A stretch of 44,501 nt of DNA, from NCBI RefSeq assembly GCF_014654205.1, contig NZ_BNAW01000068.1:1-44501 (forward strand), given 5' to 3'. Made by a program: the position numbers and the translations under genes. Positions 31,292 to 39,738 of this stretch are shown in pieces. Below the pieces are notes generated by a model. It worked only from the letters and a program-made list of their open reading frames with translations. It did not search any database and was not told where the DNA came from. Each line of letters begins with the position of its first letter. Positions within the stretch are counted from its first letter, which is position 1. The DNA comes from Amycolatopsis bullii. Its GTDB lineage: Bacteria > Actinomycetota > Actinomycetes > Mycobacteriales > Pseudonocardiaceae.

Positions 31292-32185
31292 TCAGGGCAG
31301 GTCGGGCTGCGCGGCCTTGGCGGCCAGCAGGGCGTTCAGGACGGCGTCGCGGGCCGTCACCAGGGCACGGTCGTCGGTGCCCGCCAGTTCGGCGTCGACA
31401 CCCGCGACGAGCGTTTCGGCCAGTTCCGGGGTGAGGTGGACGCGCCCGAGGTCGCGCCACCACTCCTCGGTCGGCGGCCCGAGGTGGGCCAGGACGTGCG
31501 CGAGCCCGCCCGCGCCGCCGGAGAGGTGCTGGTTTACGAACGGGCCCAGGACGGCCCAGCGCAGGCCGGGCCCGTAGGCGATCGCGGTGTCGATGTCGGC
31601 GACCGTCGCGACACCGCGTTCGACGAGGGAGTACGCCTCCTGCCACAGCGCGGCCTGCAGCCGGTTCGCGACGTGGCCGGGCACCTCCTGCGCCAGCCGG
31701 ATCGGCCGCTTCCCGACCGAGGTGTAGAAGGCCACGGCCCGGTCGACGACCTCCGGCGCGGTCCTGCGGCCCGGCACGACCTCGACGAGCGGGATCAGGT
31801 GCGGCGGGTTGAACGGGTGCCCGACGACCACGCGCTCGGGGTGCTTCGGGCAGCCCTGCGCGATGACGCTCGGCAGGAGCCCGGACGAGCTGCTCGCCAG
31901 GACCACGTCCGGCCGCGCGGCCTCGTCGAGGACGGCGAACAGCGCGTGCTTGACGTCCTCGCGCTCCGGCCCGTTCTCCTGGACGAAGTCCGCGGCGGCG
32001 GCCGCTTCGCCGGGGTCGGCGACGAACCGCAGCCGGTCCGTCGGCGCGTCCTCGAGCGCACTCCGCAGCCGCTCTTCGGCACCGGGCGCCGGATCGGTGG
32101 CGACGACGTCGAGGCCGTGGCCGAGGAAGAGTTCGGCCCAGCTCGCGCCGATCACCCCGGTGCCGACGATCGCCACGGTCGTCAT
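31292..32185 (-). CDS. 3-hydroxyacyl-CoA dehydrogenase-family enzyme
   Basis: The 297-residue protein has the NAD-binding motif AIVGTGVIGASWAELFL, SSSSGLLPS, the catalytic VGHPFNPPHLIPLVEVV (with the family's active-site His) and a C-terminal dimer domain including GPGLRWAVLGPF. The single-domain size and GLRW motif are closer to L-carnitine dehydrogenase/lambda-crystallin than to the fatty-acid multi-enzyme form. It should oxidise a 3-hydroxy acid or acyl-CoA to the 3-keto form, which would fit the acetoacetyl-CoA synthetase next to it. The ATG overlaps the synthetase stop by 4 nt (ATGA). Confidence 0.88.
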   Translation of the reverse strand: MTTVAIVGTGVIGASWAELFLGHGLDVVATDPAPGAEERLRSALEDAPTDRLRFVADPGEAAAAADFVQENGPEREDVKHALFAVLDEAARPDVVLASSSSGLLPSVIAQGCPKHPERVVVGHPFNPPHLIPLVEVVPGRRTAPEVVDRAVAFYTSVGKRPIRLAQEVPGHVANRLQAALWQEAYSLVERGVATVADIDTAIAYGPGLRWAVLGPFVNQHLSGGAGGLAHVLAHLGPPTEEWWRDLGRVHLTPELAETLVAGVDAELAGTDDRALVTARDAVLNALLAAKAAQPDLP

Positions 32186-34101
32186 GCGCGCTCCCGGAGG
32201 AACGCGTCGAGGGCGGTGGGATCGGCCAGCACGTCCCGCCCGACGACCTCGTCGACGGGGGCGCCACGCAGGAGTTTCTTCACCGGCAGCTCCAGTTTCT
32301 TCCCGGTGCGGTTGCGGGGGATCGACGGCACGGCGGTGATCGCGTCCGGCACGTGCCGCGGCGAGAGCGCGGTCCGCAACGCCGAAGTGATCTTGCCGCG
32401 CAAGCTGTCGTCGAGCTCGCCGCCGGACCGCAGCGCCACGAACAACCGCAGATCGCCGTGGCCACCGGCGGGATCTTCGAGGTGCACGACGAGGGAGTCC
32501 TCGATCTCCGGCAGCTCCTCGACCACGGCGTAGAACTCGGCGGTGCCCAGCCGGACGCCGCCGCGGTTGAGGGTGGCGTCCGAACGCCCGGCGATGACGC
32601 AGCTGCCTTCGGGGCTGAACCGGATCCAGTCGCCGTGCCGCCAGATCCCGGGATAGGTCGAGAAGTACGTCTCGCGATAACGCTCCCCGGAGTCGCCCCA
32701 GAAGCCCACCGGCATCGACGGCATCGGCGCGGTGATCACCAGCTCGCCCAGCTCGCCGACCACCGGGTTGCCGTGCTCGTCGAAGGCCTGCGCGTCGACG
32801 CCCAGGCAGGGCCCGGAAATCTCGCCCGCCACGACCGGCTGCAGCGGGCTGCCCTGGACGATCCCGCTGCACACGTCCGTGCCGCCGCTGCCGACGTTGA
32901 GCAGGACGCCCGGGAACTTCTCGTGCACCCAGTGGAAGCCTTCGGCGGGCAGCGGGCTGCCGGCCGCGCCGAGCTGCCGCAGCGCGGAGAGGTCGTACTC
33001 GGCGGCGGGGTCGAGACCCGCTTTCCGGCACGCCATCAGGAATCCCGGGCTCGCGCCCATCAGTGTCGCCCGCGTCTGTTCGGCCAGCCGCCACTGCCAG
33101 GCCAGGTCCGGGTGCAGCGGGTTGCCGTCGACCAGCACGATCGACGTGCCGGTGAGCAACCCCGAGACGAGCGCGTTCCACATCATCCACGCGGTGGTGG
33201 AGAACCACAGCATCCGGTCGCCCGGGCGCAGATCCCAGCTGAGGCCGTGGTTCTTCAGGTGCTCCAGCAGGATCCCGCCGTGGCCGTGCACGATCGCCTT
33301 CGGCTTGCCCGTGGTGCCGGAAGAGAACAGCACGCACAGCGGGTGCGCGAATTCGACGGGCTCGAACCCGGGCGTGCTTTCGGTGAGCAGGTCGTCCCAG
33401 GCGAGCGTGCCGGGCAAGTCGTGCTCGCCGTAGGGGACGTGCACGACCTGCTCGACGGTCGGCAGCCCGGCCCGGATCTCGGCGACCTCGGCGCGGCGGT
33501 CGACGTCCTTGGTGCCGTAGCGGTAGCCGGACACCGTCAGCAGCACCCGCGGCTCGATCTGGCCGAACCGGTCGACCACCGACCGCGCGCCGAACTCGGG
33601 CGCGCAGGACGCCCAGATCGCGCCCAGGCTCGCGACCGCGAGGTAGGCGACCACCGCTTCGGGGATGTTCGGCAGGTACGCCACGACGCGGTCGCCGCGG
33701 CCGACCCCGAGCCGGGCCAGCCCCGCACGGGCGCGGGCGACCTGGTCGCGCAGCTGGCCCCAGGTCAGCTCGGTGCGCTCCCGCGTCTGGGAGTAGGCGA
33801 TGACCGCGGGTGCGTCGTCCGGGCCGTGGCCGAGGGCTTGCTCGGCGTAGTTGAGGGTCGCGCCGGGGAACCACGTCGTGCCCGGCATGGTCCGGTCGGG
33901 CACGACCGCGGTGGCGGGGGAGTGGAACCGGACGCCGAAGAAGTCCTTGATCGAGGACCAGAAGCCGTCGAGATCGGTGACCGACCACCGGTGCAGGTCC
34001 GCGTAGCCGTCGAAGACGTGCCCGCGGGTTTCCAGCCACCGCAGGTACCGGCCGATCTCGGTGGTTTCGCGGACGTCGGGCGCGACCGGGCGCAGGATCA
34101 T
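32182..34101 (-). CDS. Acetoacetyl-CoA synthetase
   Basis: The 639-residue AMP-forming ligase has FSSGTTGKPKAIVHGHGG (P-loop-like core), the N-terminal domain with WFPGATLNYAEQAL typical of the acetyl/acetoacetyl-CoA ligase group, RFSPEGSCVIAGRSDATLNRGGVR (hinge and adenylate binding) and NRTGKKLELPVKKLL with the catalytic Lys. Length and motifs, including STTAWMMWNALVSGLL, fit acetoacetate-CoA ligase. It activates acetoacetate to acetoacetyl-CoA. It overlaps both neighbours by 4 nt, so it sits in the middle of a tightly coupled operon. Confidence 0.92.
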   Translation of the reverse strand: MILRPVAPDVRETTEIGRYLRWLETRGHVFDGYADLHRWSVTDLDGFWSSIKDFFGVRFHSPATAVVPDRTMPGTTWFPGATLNYAEQALGHGPDDAPAVIAYSQTRERTELTWGQLRDQVARARAGLARLGVGRGDRVVAYLPNIPEAVVAYLAVASLGAIWASCAPEFGARSVVDRFGQIEPRVLLTVSGYRYGTKDVDRRAEVAEIRAGLPTVEQVVHVPYGEHDLPGTLAWDDLLTESTPGFEPVEFAHPLCVLFSSGTTGKPKAIVHGHGGILLEHLKNHGLSWDLRPGDRMLWFSTTAWMMWNALVSGLLTGTSIVLVDGNPLHPDLAWQWRLAEQTRATLMGASPGFLMACRKAGLDPAAEYDLSALRQLGAAGSPLPAEGFHWVHEKFPGVLLNVGSGGTDVCSGIVQGSPLQPVVAGEISGPCLGVDAQAFDEHGNPVVGELGELVITAPMPSMPVGFWGDSGERYRETYFSTYPGIWRHGDWIRFSPEGSCVIAGRSDATLNRGGVRLGTAEFYAVVEELPEIEDSLVVHLEDPAGGHGDLRLFVALRSGGELDDSLRGKITSALRTALSPRHVPDAITAVPSIPRNRTGKKLELPVKKLLRGAPVDEVVGRDVLADPTALDAFLRERA

Positions 34102-34874
34102 CGGCCCACCTTCCCGGCCCGCTTCTCGAGGAACGCCTGCATCTTCTCCTTCGCTTCGGCGCTGCCACTGGCGACCGCGGCCATCAGCGCCTCCATCAGG
34201 TAGCCCTCGGCGGGGTTGGCCTCGGCGATGCGGGGCAGCGCCTGCAGGACGGCGAAGTTCGTGATCGGCGAGTTGTCCGCGATCTTGCGGGCCAGGCCGA
34301 GCGCGTGCTCCAGCCCGTTGTCCACGCGGTAGTGCGACAACCCGGCGGCGTGGCCCTCGTCGGCGTCGAGGACGCGGCCGGTGAGCATCATGTCGGCCAT
34401 CCGGTGCGCGCCGATCAGCCGCGGCACCCGCACCGACGCGCCGCCACCGACGAACAGCCCGCGCTGCCCCTCCGGCAGGGCGTAGAACGCCGACGGTTCG
34501 GCGACGCGGATGTGCGCGGCGGCCGCCAGTTCCAGGCCGCCGCCGACGACCGCGCCCTTGAGCACGGCGACCACCGGCACCCGCCCGCGTTCGAGCCGCT
34601 CGAAGGCCCGGTGCCACATCATCGAGTGCTCCAGGCCCTCGAACGCGTCGCGCTCGGTGAGCTCGGACAGGTCCAGCCCGGCGGAGAAGTGGTCGCCGAC
34701 GGCGTCGAGCACGACGGCCTTGACCCCCGGTGGCGGGCTGCCGAAGAACGTCTCGAGGCCGAGCACGGTCGCGTCGTCGAGGGCGTTGCGCTTCTCGGGA
34801 CGGGCCAGCCACAGCACGGCGATGTCGTCCCGCAGCTCCAGGCGCAGCGAGGGGGGCAGGAGGGGGGTGGTCAT
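34098..34874 (-). CDS. Enoyl-CoA hydratase/isomerase family protein
   Basis: The 258-residue crotonase-fold protein has RPEKRNALDDATV, HFSAGLDLSEL (oxyanion hole) and VVGGGLELAAAAHIRVAEPSAFYALPEGQRGLF. The second oxyanion segment is GGGLE, and the Glu of the EGQRGLF region can serve as the catalytic acid. It belongs to the crotonase superfamily; hydratase or isomerase activity is likely, but the substrate is open. ATGA overlaps tie it to the ligase before it and the synthetase after it. Confidence 0.9.
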   Translation of the reverse strand: MTTPLLPPSLRLELRDDIAVLWLARPEKRNALDDATVLGLETFFGSPPPGVKAVVLDAVGDHFSAGLDLSELTERDAFEGLEHSMMWHRAFERLERGRVPVVAVLKGAVVGGGLELAAAAHIRVAEPSAFYALPEGQRGLFVGGGASVRVPRLIGAHRMADMMLTGRVLDADEGHAAGLSHYRVDNGLEHALGLARKIADNSPITNFAVLQALPRIAEANPAEGYLMEALMAAVASGSAEAKEKMQAFLEKRAGKVGR

Positions 34875-36397
34875 GCGGATCCGTTCGTGAAGGTTTCGGC
34901 GGCCAGCGTGCGCAGTTCGACGCGGCGGATCTTGCCGGTGGCGTTGCGGGGCAGGGTGTCGGTGAACTGCACGTGCTTGGGGATCTTGTAGCGGGCCAGG
35001 TGCCGTTCGAGGTGGGCGCGGAACCGGGGTTCGTCGAGCTGCGCACCGGGCCGCACCACGACGAAGGCCGCGCCGGCCTCGCCCCAGCGCTCGTCGGGCA
35101 CGCCGACCACGGCGCAGGCGTCGACCTCGTCGAGCCGGACGGCGACGGCTTCGATCTCGGCCGGGTACACGTTCTCCCCGCCGGAGATGATCATGTCCTT
35201 GACCCGGTCGACGACGTGCGCCCAGCCGTCGTCGTCGACGCGGACGACGTCACCGGTGCGGAACCAGCCGCCCTCGACGAAGCTCGCTTCCGATTCGCCG
35301 GGCCGGTTCCAGTAGCCCCCGAAGACGTGCGGGCCGCGCACCAGCAACTCGGCCGGGGTCCCGTCGAGCGGCTGCGGGGTGAGCTCGGGGCCGAGCGCGG
35401 CCACGTCGGTGAAGAAGTGCGGCACCCCGGCGGCGACCGGGTGGTCGAGGGTGCCTTCGTGGGTGGCCATCGAGACGCCCGGGGCGGCCTCGGTCATGCC
35501 GTAGCCCTGCAGGAGTTTCACGCCGCGGTCGAGCCACGCCTGCGCGACGCGTTCGGCCACCGGGGAGCCGCCGTAGAGCACACAGGTCAGCGAGCTGAGG
35601 TCGGTGGCGTCCCAGGATTCGTGCCGCCACATCATCTCCAGCATCGTCGGCACCGCCGAGAAGCTGGTGATCCCGGCTTCGCCGATCCGGGCGAGGATGG
35701 TGCCCGGGTCGAACTTGGCCACCGGTTCGACACTGCCGCCCTTGAACAGCGTCGGCAGCGTGATCTGGCCCAGCCCGACGCAGTGGAACAGCGGCGCGAT
35801 GCACAACGCCTTGTCGGTGCCCAGGACGTCGAGGTGGGCGAGCTGGTTGACGGTGTTCCAGGTCAGGTTGCCGTGGGTGAGGACCGCCGCCTTCGGCCGT
35901 CCGGTGGTGCCCGAGGTGTAGAGCAGCAGGCACGGATCTTCGAGCCGCACCTCGATGTCCGGCGCCGGTCCGCCCTGGGCGATCTCCGGTTCGAAGTCCC
36001 CCTCGGTCGCGATGACGACGCCGTGCGGGAGCCCGCCGGCCGCCGCCACGAGGCCGGCGGTGTCCGCGCTGTGCACGAGGACCGAGGCGCCGCTGTCGTC
36101 GAGCATGTACCGGATCTCGGCCGGGGAGAGCCGGTAGTTGAGCGGGACGAAGATCGCGCCGCAGCGGGCGGTGGCGAAGAGCGTCTCGAACACGGTGATG
36201 TCGTTGACGCCCAGGTAGGCCACCCGGTCACCCGGACGCACGCCTCGCCGGGTCAGCGCCCCGGCGAGGCTTTCCACCCGGTCGGCGAGCCCGGCGTAGG
36301 TGAGCGACCGGCCGGCCTGCACCAGCGCGGTGCGGGCCGGGTTGATCCGCGCCCGCCGCGCGGGCCAGCTGCCCAGACCGAAGTCGGGGAGGTTCAC
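34871..36397 (-). CDS. Acyl-CoA ligase (AMP-binding, medium-chain/aryl type)
   Basis: The 508-residue ligase has LLLYTSGTTGRPKAAVLTHGN, GYGMTEAAPGVS, WFRTGDVVRVDDDGW, DRVKDMIISGGENVYPAEIE and the catalytic Lys in PRNATGKIRR, all standard for acyl-CoA synthetases. The GTG at 36397 has a strong AAGGAGG five nt upstream. It is the first full-length gene of the operon and starts 11 nt after the alcohol-dehydrogenase remnant. It should load the pathway's carboxylic acid onto CoA for the crotonase and dehydrogenase. Confidence 0.92.
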   Translation of the reverse strand: MNLPDFGLGSWPARRARINPARTALVQAGRSLTYAGLADRVESLAGALTRRGVRPGDRVAYLGVNDITVFETLFATARCGAIFVPLNYRLSPAEIRYMLDDSGASVLVHSADTAGLVAAAGGLPHGVVIATEGDFEPEIAQGGPAPDIEVRLEDPCLLLYTSGTTGRPKAAVLTHGNLTWNTVNQLAHLDVLGTDKALCIAPLFHCVGLGQITLPTLFKGGSVEPVAKFDPGTILARIGEAGITSFSAVPTMLEMMWRHESWDATDLSSLTCVLYGGSPVAERVAQAWLDRGVKLLQGYGMTEAAPGVSMATHEGTLDHPVAAGVPHFFTDVAALGPELTPQPLDGTPAELLVRGPHVFGGYWNRPGESEASFVEGGWFRTGDVVRVDDDGWAHVVDRVKDMIISGGENVYPAEIEAVAVRLDEVDACAVVGVPDERWGEAGAAFVVVRPGAQLDEPRFRAHLERHLARYKIPKHVQFTDTLPRNATGKIRRVELRTLAAETFTNGSA

Positions 36398-36408
36398 CGC
36401 TGCCTCCT

Positions 36409-36573
36409 TCACCACAGCAGCACTGGCTTGATCGCCGTGCCCGCGAGCAGGTCGTCGACTGCCTCCTGAATCTGCCCGAACTCGGAGTGGGTGACCAGCT
36501 TTTCGAGCGGGAACCGGCCGGCGGCGACGAGGTCGGCCGGCCGGGTGCCGGGACGCTCCTCCACTGCGGTCAT
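36409..36573 (-). pseudogene. C-terminal remnant of a zinc alcohol dehydrogenase
   Basis: A 54-codon frame starts at an ATG with GAGGAG seven nt upstream. After about ten residues (MTAVEERPGT) it reads RPADLVAAGRFPLEKLVTH, then QIQEAVDDLLAGTAIKPVLLW and a stop. The second part is the recognisable C-terminus of aryl-alcohol-type zinc dehydrogenases (RFPxxKL...INxA...G..IKPVL). The whole catalytic and NAD-binding part is missing. It still has a ribosome site and heads the operon, so it is probably translated and may serve only as a leader. An internal deletion or a promoter-side fusion would explain it. Confidence 0.7.
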
Positions 36574-36603
36574 CGGTGTGCTCCTCACTGGGCGAGGTAT
36601 ATA

Positions 36604-36616
36604 TCAGGAACCCTGA
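36604..36616. promoter_or_regulatory. Palindromic operator candidate for the catabolic operon
   Basis: TCAGG-AAC-CCTGA is a perfect 5-bp dyad 31 nt before the remnant's ATG. TATATA (about 36598-36603) on the operon side could be the -10. A repressor bound there would cover the promoter. Confidence 0.5.
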
Positions 36617-36880
36617 CATGGACCAGGATGCGGCGAGCGGCCCGCCCGTGTCAAGGGACCGGGCCCGCGCCGGGCGCGACGGGATTTCCGGCGCAATTTT
36701 TGACCGTCCGTTAACCGAATCCCGTGTGGACGGACGAGTTTTTCAGCGGGGAACCGGATGTTTCACCCCAGCGGCGAGGATCCGTAACGGCCGCGGGCGG
36801 AATGCCGACTCCAACGTGCCCGGGAATGGGCCGTGTCCGTTCCGTCCGGCCCGCCGGGCGTGTCGGAAAAGAGGTCACCC
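36617..36880. other. Divergent intergenic region, no gene seen
   Basis: It separates the catabolic operon from the sialidase-fold gene. TTGACC at 36700-36705 could be a -35 element for the plus-strand gene, but no clear -10 follows at normal spacing. GAGGT before the GTG at 36881 is the ribosome site. Confidence 0.4.
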
Positions 36881-38482
36881 GTGAACCCGAAGAACCTCCG
36901 GCGGTTCGCCCGCCGATCCCTGCCGCCCGGCGCCGCGGTGTCCGCCCTGCTGGCCGGCGCCGGTGTCGCCGTCGCCACCACCTTCGCCGCCGGGGTGCCG
37001 GTCGCGGTGCCCGACCACCCGCTGGGCGGCGGGGCCGCGTGCGCTGCGCTCGTCGCGCAGCAGGAGGCCCGAGGCAGCGTCAACTACCCCGCGTCCGAGG
37101 TCGAGCCGTACGTCGCCGCCGACCCGGCCGACCCGCGCCACCTGGTCGGCTCGGCGCAGCAGGACCGCTGGAACGACGGCGGCTCGAACGGCCTGACCAA
37201 CGTCGTCTCCCGCGACGGCGGGGCGACCTGGACCCCGGCCGCCGCGCAGCCCGCGTTCAGCGTCTGCGCCGGCGCGACGGCCGGCTCGCCCGGCTACTTC
37301 CAGCGGACCACCGACCCGTGGGTCAGCTTCTCCGCCGACGGCCGGGTGGTGTATTCGATCGCGGATTCGTTCAACGCCGACGGCCCGGCGTTCGGCGGCG
37401 CCAGTGCGATTCTCGTCAGCCGTTCCCTCGACGGCGGCGACCACTGGGAAACGCCGGTCGTCGCACGCCTGGACACCTCGACGCAGGTGCTCGACGACAA
37501 GGAAACAGTGACCGCGGACCCGCTGCTCGCCGACCGCGCGTACGCGGTGTGGGACCAGCTGGTCTCGCCGCAGAGCCACGCCAACCCGAGCGCGTACACG
37601 CACGCGATCACCTACCGCGGCCCGGCCTACTTCTCCCGCACCACCGACCGGGGCGCGACCTGGAGCACCGGCCGGATCATCTTCGACCCCGGGCAGAACG
37701 ACCAGACGATCGGCAACCAGATCGTCGTGCCGACCACCGGCCCGGCGCGCGGCGTGCTGATCAACGGCTTCGACCTGATCACCAACAAGGGTGGCGCCTG
37801 CCCGTACACCCACGGCGGCCGGCACTGCCGGGGCTCGTCGACGTCGACCGCGGCGGTCGTCCGGTCCACCGACGGCGGGACGACGTGGTCCGGCGCGATC
37901 GGCATCGACACCCAGCAGGTGGCCTCGGTGACGATCGCCGGCCACCCGGTCCGCTCCAGCGACGAGCTGCCCGAGTTCGCCGTCAACCCGGTCAACGGCT
38001 TCGTGTACGCGGTCTGGCAGGACGCTCGGTTCAGCGCGACGGGCGCCTCGAAGATCGCCTTCGCCCAGTCCGCCGACGGCGGGCTGACGTGGGGTGACAC
38101 GATCCGCGTCGACCAGGCGCCGGGGGACACGCCCGCGTTCGTGCCGCAGATCCGCGTCACCGCCGACGGCACGATCGGCCTGAGCTACTACGACCTGCAG
38201 AACGCGACCCCGGCGCAGCCCGGCCTCACCGACGCCTTCCTCGCCCACTGCCACGCCGCCACGAGCGACTGCGGCAACCCGGCGAACTGGGCCGTCAACG
38301 GCCAGACGAGGCTGACCACGACGTCGTTCGACTTCACGACCGCCCCGGACGCCGGCGGCTACTTCCTCGGTGACTACTCCGGGCTCGCGGCCACGGGTCC
38401 GGCGTTGACGGCGTACTTCGGCGTCGCGCGGCCGGTGGCGGTCAGCGGGGCGTCGGACATCTTCGCCGACCACGCCGGATAG
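36881..38482 (+). CDS. Secreted sialidase-fold (BNR/Asp-box) protein
   Basis: The 533-residue protein has a signal-like N-terminus (NPKNLRRFARRSLPPG, then a hydrophobic Ala/Val stretch to about 45; the RR could be read as a Tat motif). At least five Asp-boxes follow: SRDGGATW, SLDGGDHW, TTDRGATW, STDGGTTW and SADGGLTW, as in sialidase and exo-glycosidase beta-propellers. I see no complete Arg triad, so enzymatic activity is uncertain. It is a single gene with its GTG start supported by GAGGT six nt upstream. It acts outside the cell. Confidence 0.85.
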   Translation: MNPKNLRRFARRSLPPGAAVSALLAGAGVAVATTFAAGVPVAVPDHPLGGGAACAALVAQQEARGSVNYPASEVEPYVAADPADPRHLVGSAQQDRWNDGGSNGLTNVVSRDGGATWTPAAAQPAFSVCAGATAGSPGYFQRTTDPWVSFSADGRVVYSIADSFNADGPAFGGASAILVSRSLDGGDHWETPVVARLDTSTQVLDDKETVTADPLLADRAYAVWDQLVSPQSHANPSAYTHAITYRGPAYFSRTTDRGATWSTGRIIFDPGQNDQTIGNQIVVPTTGPARGVLINGFDLITNKGGACPYTHGGRHCRGSSTSTAAVVRSTDGGTTWSGAIGIDTQQVASVTIAGHPVRSSDELPEFAVNPVNGFVYAVWQDARFSATGASKIAFAQSADGGLTWGDTIRVDQAPGDTPAFVPQIRVTADGTIGLSYYDLQNATPAQPGLTDAFLAHCHAATSDCGNPANWAVNGQTRLTTTSFDFTTAPDAGGYFLGDYSGLAATGPALTAYFGVARPVAVSGASDIFADHAG

Positions 38483-38702
38483 CGGCTCCCGGACATGATT
38501 CACCCGGATGGGTGGTTTGAGTGGCGCGCGTGCGGGTCGCGTGCGGAGGTAGGGGGTTCGGCCGTTGGCGGGGTTGCGCCGTTCGGATCAAGGACTACGC
38601 TGCGAAGTGCGTCAAGCAGCACCATCCGTCCCCCGAACTTGCCAGCGACCGAACGGGTCCGGCACCCGTTCGTCACGTCATCTGCGAATGAGGCGTGGAA
38701 GA

Positions 38703-39119
38703 ATGTTAGTCGTCCAGCCCCCAGCGACGGCGATCCCCGTAGCGCCGTCGAAGCGCGAACAATTCGACATCCAGGTGATCCGCCCGTACTTCGGCGCGGT
38801 CATGATCCGCATCCGCGGCGCGCTCGACGCGGACAGCGCACCCCAGGTGCGGTCGGCACTGAGCACCTGGGCCCACCGCCGCTTCCCGGTCCTCGTGCTC
38901 GACCTGTCCGAGGTCGATTTCCTCGACGGAGCGGGTCTCGCGGCCCTGGGCGGCATCCAGGTGCGAGTGGCCCGCGAGAACGCGACCCTGCGCATCGTCA
39001 CGGGTGACAACCGGGTGGTGCGCCGGGCGTTGTCGGCCAGCGGGCTCGACCACGCGCTCAACGTCAGCCGCCTGCCGTCCGGGTGGGAACGCGCCACGGA
39101 AATCCCCGGCCAGAGCTGA
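38703..39119 (+). CDS. STAS-domain anti-sigma factor antagonist lacking the phospho-acceptor
   Basis: The 138-residue protein is one STAS domain (about 22-130; MIRIRGALDADSAPQVRSAL, VLVLDLSEVDFLDGAGLAAL, VSRLPSGWE). At the place where SpoIIAA/RsbV proteins have D-S-S/T-G-L with the phosphorylated Ser, this protein has D-G-A-G-L, so it cannot be phosphorylated there. It may be constitutively active or a different kind of regulator. I use the ATG at 38703; an ATG at 38688 is possible. A hairpin terminator follows. Confidence 0.85.
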   Translation: MLVVQPPATAIPVAPSKREQFDIQVIRPYFGAVMIRIRGALDADSAPQVRSALSTWAHRRFPVLVLDLSEVDFLDGAGLAALGGIQVRVARENATLRIVTGDNRVVRRALSASGLDHALNVSRLPSGWERATEIPGQS

Positions 39120-39130
39120 CGGTTGCTCGC

Positions 39131-39163
39131 CGGTGGCCGCCCGGGAGTGCCGGGCGGCCACCG
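39131..39163 (+). terminator. Terminator of the STAS gene
   Basis: A perfect 13-bp stem (CGGTGGCCGCCCG and complement) around GGAGTGC, 12 nt after the stop. It has no T-run. Confidence 0.7.
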
Positions 39164-39173
39164 AGGCGCGCCC

Positions 39174-39404
39174 AACCGGCCCTCCAGGCACGCAACCCGA
39201 CGCTCCAGGCACGCGACCCGACCCTCTAGGTACGCAAGCCGACCTTTCCGGTACGCGACCTGACCTTCCAGGTGCGCGAGCCGACCTTCCAGGTACGCAA
39301 GCCGACCGTTGCGGTACGCGACCCGACCGTTCAGACACGCAAGCCGACGCTCCAGGCACGCAAGCCGACCTTCTCGGTACGCGGCCTGGCCTTTCCGGCT
39401 GCGG
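39174..39404. repeat. Eleven-copy 21-bp tandem repeat (minisatellite)
   Basis: Eleven head-to-tail units, each 21 bp, follow a consensus close to AGCCGACCTTCCAGGTACGCA; edge copies are more diverged. No unit is lost or shifted. The unit length is a multiple of three and all frames stay open; on the minus strand it reads as heptads (L-E-G-R-L-A-Y type). It lies between the STAS terminator and the end of the PRC-barrel gene. I do not call a gene in it. Confidence 0.93.
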
Positions 39405-39411
39405 GCTGTCC

Positions 39412-39738
39412 TCAGGGGCGGTCGAGTGGGGCCAGCTCTTCGAACGGCCGCCGCACGCGCACCACCGGGTCCGACGTGTCCACGTCCTCCCACGCCACGT
39501 ACCGGCTGTGGCGGTGCAACCAGCGGATCAGCCTCACCAGCGGCACCGGCCCCCGCTGGTCGTGGCGCTGGTAGCCGAACAGCCGCACGCGCGTGCGTCC
39601 CACGATCACCCCGCGCACCACCAGCTGCGGCAGCCCGTCCTTCCCCGGGGTCGCTTCGGCGCGGATCTCGCGGATCGCGCCGAGGTCGCGGCCCGCCGGG
39701 TCGCGGACCGGGCGGCCGATCAGGTCACCGGCTCGCAC
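39412..39738 (-). CDS. PRC-barrel domain protein
   Basis: The 108-residue protein starts GDLIGRPVRDPAGRDLGAIREIR, the usual opening of a PRC-barrel, and continues with strands ending VRLFGYQRHDQRG and a Trp/Leu-rich helix. PRC-barrels mediate RNA or protein contacts, or act as regulatory modules. It is the last gene of a four-gene operon and overlaps the preceding PRC-barrel gene by 14 nt. Its stop lies just beside the 21-bp array. Confidence 0.82.
   Translation of the reverse strand: MRAGDLIGRPVRDPAGRDLGAIREIRAEATPGKDGLPQLVVRGVIVGRTRVRLFGYQRHDQRGPVPLVRLIRWLHRHSRYVAWEDVDTSDPVVRVRRPFEELAPLDRP

Noticed and set aside
38678..39493. A minus-strand frame with Leu/Arg heptads through the 21-bp array, tempting as a coiled-coil protein.
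   Set aside because: It overlaps the STAS gene and the PRC-barrel gene in other frames; all frames of the array are open because the unit is a multiple of three.
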